Positions 56,072-64,000 of a DNA stretch of 64,000 nucleotides are shown one piece after another; positions within the stretch are counted from its first letter, which is position 1, and every line of letters begins with the position of its first letter. This DNA is from Xanthomonas euroxanthea. GTDB lineage: Bacteria > Pseudomonadota > Gammaproteobacteria > Xanthomonadales > Xanthomonadaceae. Location: NCBI RefSeq assembly GCF_900476395.1, contig NZ_UIHB01000001.1:564217-628216 (forward strand), read 5' to 3'. The notes beneath the pieces were generated by a model. It searched no databases. It was not told where the DNA came from and was given only the letters and a program-made list of their open reading frames with translations. Position numbers and translations under genes: made by a program.

Positions 56072-56725
56072 CTACAGCCGGTACGCCACGGCTTTCATGA
56101 GTCTGGAGGCCAGGGCCATGGCGCTGGGGATCGGTGGCGGGAGGGGGCGGGCGCCGGCCTGTTCGGCCTGGTCGGCGTGGCGTGCCTCGTCGATCTTCAT
56201 CACGCGCAGGATCGCGCGGCTGCGCTGGTCGACCTCCGGCAGGGTTTCCAGGTGTTCGTCCAGATGGGCTTCGACCTGGCGCTCGGTCTCGACCACGAAG
56301 CCCAGGCTCCAGTCGTCGCCGCGCAAGCCGGCCAGGGCGCCGAGCGCGTAGCTGCCGGCGTACCAGAGCGGGTTGAACAGGCTGGGGCGGCTGTCCAGCT
56401 CGTGCAGGCGGTCGGCACACCAGGCCAGATGGTCGGTTTCTTCCTGCGCCGCCTCCAGCAGGTGCTGCTGGGTGTGGGCGTCGCGGGCGACGGCGGCCTG
56501 GCCGAAATACAGGCCTTGCGCGCAGACCTCGCCGACGTGGTTGATCCGCATCAAGCCGGCGGCGTGGCGACGCTGGTCCGGTTCCAGCGCCACGTCAGGG
56601 GTGTCGGCGGCCGGGTTGGGCCGCTCGGCGGGCGGATTGCCGAATACCGTGTCCAGCGCGCGCTGGGCTTCGACCAGCAGCCGGTCGAGCGGGCCATGCA
56701 GTCGGAAAGAGGAGGTCTGGGTCAT
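56072..56725 (-). CDS. coq7: Demethoxyubiquinone hydroxylase Coq7
   Basis: A 217-residue di-iron monooxygenase of ubiquinone synthesis. Iron ligands are visible: Glu66 (NHVGE), Glu96 and His99 (EETDH), Glu146 or 148, Glu180 and His183 (DEARH). The ATG at 56725 is selected as the start of the conserved sequence; the frame stays open further upstream. It is divergent from the rplM-rpsI operon. Confidence 0.93.
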   Translation of the reverse strand: MTQTSSFRLHGPLDRLLVEAQRALDTVFGNPPAERPNPAADTPDVALEPDQRRHAAGLMRINHVGEVCAQGLYFGQAAVARDAHTQQHLLEAAQEETDHLAWCADRLHELDSRPSLFNPLWYAGSYALGALAGLRGDDWSLGFVVETERQVEAHLDEHLETLPEVDQRSRAILRVMKIDEARHADQAEQAGARPLPPPIPSAMALASRLMKAVAYRL

Positions 56726-56906
56726 GCGTCGATTCTGGCCCCCGACCGAGCCGCTGCCAACCGCCTGAGCTCCAGCCAGCCGGCGACTTGCGTGGCCTTG
56801 TATCGTCCCGTACAATCCCGCCTCTTCTGTTTCGCCTTCACAACGCGTGGCAAAGTTCCAGCGGCCATTGCCGCTGCAATCCGCCCGACCACTCAAGAGT
56901 TTTCTC

Positions 56907-57335
56907 ATGACTACGTTCACCGCCAAGTCCGAGACCGTCCAGCGCGACTGGTATCTCGTTGACGCCGCCGGCAAGACGCTCGGCCGTCTGTCCACCGAAC
57001 TGGCCCGCCGCCTGCGCGGCAAGCACAAGCCGGTTTATACCCCGCACGTCGATACCGGCGATTACCTCGTGGTGATCAATGCCGAGAAGATCGTGGTCAC
57101 GGGCAACAAGCTGAAAGACAAGAAGTATCACCGCTTCACCGGCTACATCGGTAACCTGAAGACCGAGAGCCTGGAGCAGGCGCTGGAGCGCCACCCGGAG
57201 CGCGTGATCGAAATCGCCGTCAAGGGCATGCTGCCGAAGGGCCCCCTGGGCCGCACCATGTACCGCAAGCTCAAGGTCTATTCGGGTGCCGAGCATCCGC
57301 ACGCCGCCCAGCAGCCGCAAGTTCTGGATATCTAA
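56907..57335 (+). CDS. rplM: Ribosomal protein L13
   Basis: A 142-residue 50S subunit protein with typical motifs ([18 protein letters not shown] at the start, [10 protein letters not shown] near residue 108). The ATG at 56907 gives the normal length. It forms an operon with rpsI two bases after its stop. Confidence 0.99.
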   Translation: MTTFTAKSETVQRDWYLVDAAGKTLGRLSTELARRLRGKHKPVYTPHVDTGDYLVVINAEKIVVTGNKLKDKKYHRFTGYIGNLKTESLEQALERHPERVIEIAVKGMLPKGPLGRTMYRKLKVYSGAEHPHAAQQPQVLDI

Positions 57336-57337
57336 TC

Positions 57338-57730
57338 ATGGCTATCACGCAAAACTACGGCACTGGCCGCCGCAAGTCCTCCACCGCTCGCGTGTTCCTG
57401 CGCAAGGGTACCGGCAACATCACCGTCAACGACCGTCCGCTGGACGAGTTCTTTGGCCGTGAGACTGCACGCATGATCGTGCGTCAGCCGCTGGAACTCA
57501 CCAAGAACACCGAAAGCTTCGACATCCTGGTCACCGCCTCCGGCGGCGGCACCACCGGTCAGGCCGGTGCGATCCGTCTGGGCATCGCCCGTGCACTGGT
57601 CGAGTACGACGAAACCCTGAAGTCCGAGCTGCGCAAGGCTGGCTTCATGACCCGTGACGCCCGCGAAGTCGAGCGTAAGAAGGTCGGTCTGCACAAGGCC
57701 CGTCGCGCAACCCAGTTCTCCAAGCGCTGA
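57338..57730 (+). CDS. rpsI: Ribosomal protein S9
   Basis: A 130-residue 30S subunit protein with the [13 protein letters not shown] start and the basic C-terminal tail ending QFSKR that contacts P-site tRNA. It is second in the rplM-rpsI operon and is followed by a strong terminator. Confidence 0.99.
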   Translation: MAITQNYGTGRRKSSTARVFLRKGTGNITVNDRPLDEFFGRETARMIVRQPLELTKNTESFDILVTASGGGTTGQAGAIRLGIARALVEYDETLKSELRKAGFMTRDAREVERKKVGLHKARRATQFSKR

Positions 57731-57770
57731 TCCATCGCGTTTGCTGCGTCCCGGTTCGCCGGGGCGCCCA

Positions 57771-57803
57771 CGACAAAAGCCCGGCCATGCCGGGCTTTTG
57801 TCG
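57771..57803 (+). terminator. Terminator after rpsI
   Basis: A perfect 15-bp inverted repeat (57771-57785 with 57789-57803, loop CAT) with AAAA/TTTT inside the stem is followed by TTT. It is a typical two-way intrinsic terminator. Confidence 0.88.
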
Positions 57804-58148
57804 TTTCGGGGGTGCGCATCGTGACTCTGCGCTAGTGGCCTGGGCGTGCTGGGTCGCAGGGCAGGTCTTTCCGGGGGCGGGTCTGGCAGCTTCGCAGGGG
57901 CGGCATGGCCCTCTTTTCGTGCCAACAACCTGGCGGCGGCCGCTGCGTCTGTGCACGGCCGCCCGGGGTGATGCCATGCGGGGTGGCCAGGTTCCGGCAG
58001 TGGCGCCTGTCTGCCTGTCTGCCTGGCCGACGCAGCACGCCCATTCCGGCAGGGTGGGGCACCTGCGGCCGATCCCTGTGCGCCCTTGGTGCGGCAGTGG
58101 TTGGTGCGGACCATTCCCGGTGGCTGCCGGGTCGGATCATCGGGCAAC
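57804..58148. other. Intergenic region before the tRNA pair
   Basis: No gene or structured element was recognised in these ~345 bases between the rpsI terminator and the tRNA-Gln terminator. Confidence 0.5.
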
Positions 58149-58176
58149 AAAAAAGGCCCGATCGTCAGATCGGACC
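58149..58176 (-). terminator. Terminator after tRNA-Gln
   Basis: On the minus strand GGTCCGATC pairs with GATCGGGCC (9 bp, one G-U, 4-nt loop) followed by TTTTTT, just downstream of the leftward tRNA gene. Confidence 0.8.
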
Positions 58177-58185
58177 TTCTGTGTT

Positions 58186-58259
58186 TGGCTGCCCCGGATG
58201 GATTCGAACCACCGATGCCTGAGTCAGAGTCAGGTGCCTTACCGCTTGGCGACGGGGCA
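58186..58259 (-). tRNA. tRNA-Gln (CTG anticodon)
   Basis: The reverse strand folds into a complete cloverleaf. The acceptor stem is TGCCCCG/CGGGGCA with discriminator G and encoded CCA. The anticodon stem CCTGA/TCAGG has loop CTCTGAC (anticodon CTG), and the T-loop is GGTTCGAATCC. Total 74 bases. Confidence 0.95.
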
Positions 58260-58311
58260 ATAAAACGTGTTGGGCCAAGATTATTGCATGCCTGTGAGCG
58301 CATGAACACCT

Positions 58312-58388
58312 TGGTGGCTATGGGTGGACTCGAACCACCGACCCCAGCATTATGAGTGCTGTGCTCTAACCGGCTGAGCTACATAGCC
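58312..58388 (-). tRNA. tRNA-Met (CAT anticodon, elongator)
   Basis: The reverse strand folds into a cloverleaf with acceptor stem GGCTATG/CATAGCC, discriminator A and encoded CCA. The anticodon stem CAGCA/TGCTG has loop CTCATAA (anticodon CAT). The fully paired first base pair and lack of three G-C pairs by the anticodon loop indicate elongator tRNA. It lies 53 bp upstream of tRNA-Gln, likely one transcript. Confidence 0.94.
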
Positions 58389-58506
58389 TAGGGAGCCGGC
58401 AATTCTTACCAAGCGCTCGCGTGTTGTCAAGCATTTCGTTTTCAGCTTGTGAGCCGGCCGTCGCCGTGGCAGAGTCGGTGACAGTAGATTTTCAGGAGTC
58501 CGCATC

Positions 58507-59124
58507 GTGATCGATCCGGACGGTTTCCGGCCAAACGTCGGCATCGTGCTGATGCGAGAGGATGGTCAGGTGTTCTGGGCACGACGTGTGCGCAGGGACG
58601 GCTGGCAGTTCCCGCAAGGTGGCATGAATACCGACGAGACACCCGTGGAAGCCATGTACCGCGAGTTGCGCGAAGAAACCGGGTTGTTGCCCGAGCATGT
58701 CGAATTGCTCGGTGCCACCCCTGGGTGGCTGCGCTATCGCCTGCCGAGCCGGGCAGTACGGCGCAATGAGCGCCAGGTCTGCATCGGCCAGAAGCAGGTG
58801 TGGTTCCTGCTGCAGTTCACCGGCCACGAATCCCATCTCAAGCTCGACCACACCGACACGCCCGAGTTCGATCACTGGCGCTGGGTGGATTTCTGGTATC
58901 CGGTCGAGCATGTGGTGATGTTCAAGCGCGGGGTCTATGCGCGCGCGCTGCGTCATCTGGCTCCACTGGCGCAGACCATCGCCGGCTCGGCGGCGGTCGG
59001 GGTGATGCCCGAGCGTGCGCTGGAGGCCTGGTTGCCGGGCAGCAGCGCGGCCGGGCACGACAGCCCGCGCAAGCGTCCACGCAAGCGGGGCGGGCCTCGT
59101 GCGGTCCGGATTAATAATGATTAA
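58507..59124 (+). CDS. rppH: RNA pyrophosphohydrolase RppH
   Basis: A 205-residue Nudix hydrolase that removes pyrophosphate from 5' triphosphate RNA and starts mRNA decay. The Nudix box ([20 protein letters not shown] and following) is at about residues 38-60, and GWLRYRLP and QKQVWFLL follow as in RppH. It starts with GTG at 58507. The basic, Arg/Lys-rich tail (about 185-205) is longer than in E. coli and may aid RNA binding. Confidence 0.95.
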   Translation: MIDPDGFRPNVGIVLMREDGQVFWARRVRRDGWQFPQGGMNTDETPVEAMYRELREETGLLPEHVELLGATPGWLRYRLPSRAVRRNERQVCIGQKQVWFLLQFTGHESHLKLDHTDTPEFDHWRWVDFWYPVEHVVMFKRGVYARALRHLAPLAQTIAGSAAVGVMPERALEAWLPGSSAAGHDSPRKRPRKRGGPRAVRINND

Positions 59125-59133
59125 CGTTTGGAA

Positions 59134-59153
59134 TTGACACCTATTCTCGTTTG
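59134..59153 (+). promoter_or_regulatory. Possible promoter with Fur-like site before bfd
   Basis: TTGACA at 59134-59139 is a perfect -35 element. The overlapping ACCTATTCTCGTTT resembles half of a Fur box (reverse complement AAACGAGAATAGGT). The -10 element is unclear. Iron control of bfd is known in related bacteria; here it is inferred. Confidence 0.4.
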
Positions 59154-59204
59154 CGGTGGAATCAGTGCCGGTCCTCTCCGGATCGCCAGCACCCGACCGA
59201 TACC

Positions 59205-59414
59205 GTGTACGTCTGCATCTGTAATGGGGTCACCGACCACCAGATCCGCGAAGCGGCCGAGAATGGCTGTGCCAGCCTGGCCGAGCTGACCATGCGCACC
59301 GGCTGTGGTTCAAACTGTGGGTCGTGCCTGGAGATGGCGGGCGATGTGTTGAGCCAGGCCCATGCGAGCCGCGCGCTGCCCTTGCCCATGCTGGGGCTTG
59401 CCAGCGCTGCCTGA
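59205..59414 (+). CDS. bfd: Bacterioferritin-associated ferredoxin Bfd
   Basis: A 69-residue [2Fe-2S] protein that reduces bacterioferritin to release iron. Cysteines 4, 6, 38 and 41 match the family cluster ligands. GTG at 59205 gives the conserved MYVCICNGVTD start. The bacterioferritin gene lies 350 bp downstream in the same direction. Confidence 0.95.
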   Translation: MYVCICNGVTDHQIREAAENGCASLAELTMRTGCGSNCGSCLEMAGDVLSQAHASRALPLPMLGLASAA

Positions 59415-59766
59415 GCATTCTCCGGCGCGTCCGCGCGTCGTCGATGACAGGTTGACGGGGCTGGTGGGCGCATTGACGCCTTCCTGGTGCCACCCGCGCC
59501 CCTGGCGTCGACAGGTCGCCTTGCTGGCCTCCGGCCATGCGCTCGCTCCGGAACCGTTGCGGTCATCGGTCAGTTCACCGCTGGTTCCCTCCACAGTCCG
59601 CAGTGACTGCTCGACGCAGATCGACGGGAGCTCCGCTCCCACATAGACCGTACGACGATCCAGCCGGAAGCGGGCAAGCGTCCCGCAACTGATCACGATT
59701 CGCGTTCCTTCATGCGCCGCGGCAACGCGCTACAGTGCGGCCGGCTCACTGTCTCGGAGACGTCGC
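59415..59766. other. Intergenic region between bfd and bfr
   Basis: No gene was seen. The region must hold the bacterioferritin promoter (near 59690-59750), but no clear -35/-10 or Fur site was recognised by eye. Confidence 0.45.
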
Positions 59767-60237
59767 ATGAAGGGCGATACCAAGGTCATCGAGTACCTCA
59801 ACAAGGTGCTCTACAACGAACTCACTGCGATCAACCAGTACTTCCTGCACGCCAAGATGCTGAAGAACTGGGGCCTGAAGGAACTGGCCGAGCATGAGTA
59901 CAAGGAATCCATCGACGAGATGAAGCATGCGGACAAGCTGTCCGACCGCATCCTGTTTCTCGAAGGACTTCCCAATTTCCAGGCGCTGGGCAAGCTGCGC
60001 ATCGGCGAGAACCCCACCGAGATGTTCCGCTGCGATCTGGCGCTGGAGCGTGAGGCGGTTGCCGTGCTGCGCGAGGCCGTGGCCTATGCGGAGACCGTCA
60101 ACGACTACGTGAGCCGCCAGCTGCTGGTGGACATCCTGGAGTCGGAAGAAGAGCACATCGACTGGCTGGAAACCCAGCTGGATCTGGTGGCGCGCATCGG
60201 CGAGCCGAACTACCTGCTGACCAAGCTGGACGACTGA
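59767..60237 (+). CDS. bfr: Bacterioferritin
   Basis: A 156-residue heme-containing iron-storage protein that forms a 24-mer cage. The ferroxidase ligands fall exactly at the family positions: Glu18, Glu51, His54, Glu94, Glu127 and His130, with Tyr25. Met52 is the heme ligand. It works with Bfd, encoded upstream, in iron storage and release. Confidence 0.97.
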   Translation: MKGDTKVIEYLNKVLYNELTAINQYFLHAKMLKNWGLKELAEHEYKESIDEMKHADKLSDRILFLEGLPNFQALGKLRIGENPTEMFRCDLALEREAVAVLREAVAYAETVNDYVSRQLLVDILESEEEHIDWLETQLDLVARIGEPNYLLTKLDD

Positions 60238-60492
60238 GGGCCGCTGACCGGGCTGCAGCGCTGCCGGCAGGCGGCGCGTTGATGAGTGGCTTCGGCTCAC
60301 TGCATCCTGGCTCTTTCTGCCGCCGGGCCTTCGGCCTCTTCCATCGCGAGAACAATGCCGGCGCGCATGAGGTCATGAGCGGTCGGCGTGGCTGTCGCTG
60401 CCCGGAAACTGCATGTACCACGCGCACGCTCTTGCTGCGAGCGCGTCCTTGGCACCCGACTGACAGCCGCTGCCACGGTTTGTTGGCCGCCC

Positions 60493-62799
<2,307 letters not shown>

Positions 62800-64000
62800 T
62801 CAGAGCACCGCGTTCGTGAAGTCGAAGTCCAGTTCCTTGCCGACCGTCTGCACCAGGTTGCCCTGGATGAAGTCCACGCCACTCATCCACATCGCCGCGG
62901 CCGACTGCGGGTCCTCGATGCGTTGGCCGATGATCAGCAAGCCACGCTGATGGGCGATATCGATCACGCCGCGCAGTTCATCGCGGACTGCCGCATTGCC
63001 ATGGGCATCGGCGAAGCGGTTGGCCATGCGCACGAAGCTCAGCGGCAGCTGGCTCAGCAGCGCGTTGGCTTCGTCGCCGGGCTCGAACTGGCTCAGGCAG
63101 AACTGCACGCCCGCCTGCATCAATCTGGCGCAGAACTGCTGCACGGTGACTGCGTGGATCAAGGCATCGTCCAGGCGCAGGTCGACGATCAGCGATTGCC
63201 CGGCCACGCCGCGCTCGACCAGCGCCTTGAGCAACCAGTCGGCGAAGGCATCGCGCGCCAGCGTGCGCGGCGACTGCGACACGAACAACCGCAGCGGCGG
63301 GTGGGCGTGCTGGTACAGATGCAGCAGGCCGAGCGCGTGGTCCATGACCTGCTGGTCGAGATCGGCGATGCGTCCGGCCGCTTCGGCGGCGGGAATCACC
63401 TGGCCGGCCGACAGCAGCGTGCCGTCGGCCTGGCGCAGCCGCAGCAGCACCTGGTATTGCGCCGTGTCGCCACCGGCCACCGCCACGATCGGTTGATACG
63501 CCAGTTCGAGCTGGCCTTCGACCAGGCGCAGCTGCTCCTGCTGTTCGGCCTGGCTGGGGGCCAGGTAGGCCTGCACGCCGTCGCTGCGCAGGCGTGCCTG
63601 CAGCGCGGTGCGCTCGACCGCTTCCAGTGCGCTGCCGGTATCGTCGAAGCCCAGGCCCAACGGTGCCACGCCGATGGCGCAGCGCACGTGCACCGATTCT
63701 TCCTCGCGCACCGGGAAGGCATGGGCCGACAGCCGCTGGCGGATTTCCAGCGCCTGCTGTTCCAGGCTGGATTCGGGCATGTCCACGCCCAGCAGCAGGA
63801 AGCTGTTGTCGTTCAGGCGCGCCAGCGGATACGGCTGCGCGGCACTGGCCAGGCGATGCCCGGCCTGGGTCATCAGGCGCTCATAGGCGGCATAGCCATA
63901 GCGCTCGCGCAAGCCGAGCGCGCTGGCGATTTCAATGAAGAACAATCCGCCGGTCTGCTTGCGCGCCAGCGCATCGGCGAGCAGTTCCATCACATGGGCG
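62800..64000 (-). CDS. FimX-like degenerate GGDEF-EAL protein (partial)
   Basis: The C-terminal ~400 residues of a protein whose 5' end lies beyond the right edge; the frame is open to base 64000. A GGDEF-like domain without the catalytic motif is followed by an EAL-like domain starting YQPIVAV. There the catalytic EXLXR Glu is replaced (QVLLR), so it should bind c-di-GMP without cleaving it. This matches FimX/Filp of Xanthomonas, which with PilZ controls type IV pilus twitching and virulence. The identity is inferred from the domain pattern; N-terminal REC/PAS domains would be expected outside. Confidence 0.75.
   Translation of the reverse strand, partial: AHVMELLADALARKQTGGLFFIEIASALGLRERYGYAAYERLMTQAGHRLASAAQPYPLARLNDNSFLLLGVDMPESSLEQQALEIRQRLSAHAFPVREEESVHVRCAIGVAPLGLGFDDTGSALEAVERTALQARLRSDGVQAYLAPSQAEQQEQLRLVEGQLELAYQPIVAVAGGDTAQYQVLLRLRQADGTLLSAGQVIPAAEAAGRIADLDQQVMDHALGLLHLYQHAHPPLRLFVSQSPRTLARDAFADWLLKALVERGVAGQSLIVDLRLDDALIHAVTVQQFCARLMQAGVQFCLSQFEPGDEANALLSQLPLSFVRMANRFADAHGNAAVRDELRGVIDIAHQRGLLIIGQRIEDPQSAAAMWMSGVDFIQGNLVQTVGKELDFDFTNAVL

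Overview
The window is chromosomal DNA of a plant-pathogenic Xanthomonas. The G+C content and GC-rich codon use fit the genus. The first 28 kb hold a complete group-2 (HrpG/HrpX type) hrp type III secretion cluster with PIP-box promoters. The harpin Hpa1, the presence of hrpW inside the cluster, and a large effector next to hrpW resemble the X. campestris / hortorum (gardneri) / vesicatoria arrangement more than the X. euvesicatoria / citri one. Species is an inference from gene content and cannot be fixed from the sequence alone.

Layout. (1) 0.5-8.4 kb, effector end of the hrp cluster: a PIP box, a small chaperone-like gene overlapping xopF, a 1320-residue effector candidate (XopZ2-like) and hrpW. 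(2) 8.6-25.4 kb, the secretion apparatus. Reading leftward are hrcU-hrcV-hpaC, hrcQ-hrcR-hrcS-hpaA-hrcD-hrpD6 and hrpE-hpaB. Reading rightward are hrpB1-hrpB2-hrcJ-hrpB4-hrcL-hrcN-hrpB7-hrcT and hrcC. The harpin gene hpa1 faces hrcC, and hpa2 (lytic transglycosylase) is divergent from hpa1. (3) 26.5-28.1 kb, a xopM-like effector carrying an FFAT-like motif. (4) 28.9-33 kb, a Tat-exported GH3 beta-glucosidase and a thioredoxin-fold lipoprotein. (5) 33.5-46 kb, two paralogous chemoreceptors in opposite orientation. They bracket a redox/stress block: SDR, zinc alcohol dehydrogenase, type II NADH dehydrogenase, universal stress protein, TetR regulator and porin. (6) 46-49 kb, gene remnants plus a divergent TetR regulator / lipocalin-like protein pair. 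(7) 49.3-60.2 kb, conserved housekeeping genes: trpG, flavin reductase, trpD, trpC, HAD phosphatase, clp, speD, sugE/gdx, coq7, rplM-rpsI, tRNA-Gln, tRNA-Met, rppH, bfd and bacterioferritin. (8) 60.5-64 kb, a hybrid histidine kinase coupled to a FimX-like degenerate EAL protein that runs off the right edge.

How it works together. HrpX would activate the PIP-box operons, so apparatus, pilus (HrpE), export-control proteins (HpaA, HpaB, HpaC), harpins and effectors are made together. Six good PIP boxes were found by eye. Five have a YANNNT -10 element 30-32 nt downstream, and one of these lies inside the hpaC coding sequence. The most distinctive regulatory element outside the hrp region is a two-hairpin guanidine-II (mini-ykkC) riboswitch. 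It overlaps an intrinsic terminator immediately upstream of the guanidinium exporter gene sugE/gdx.
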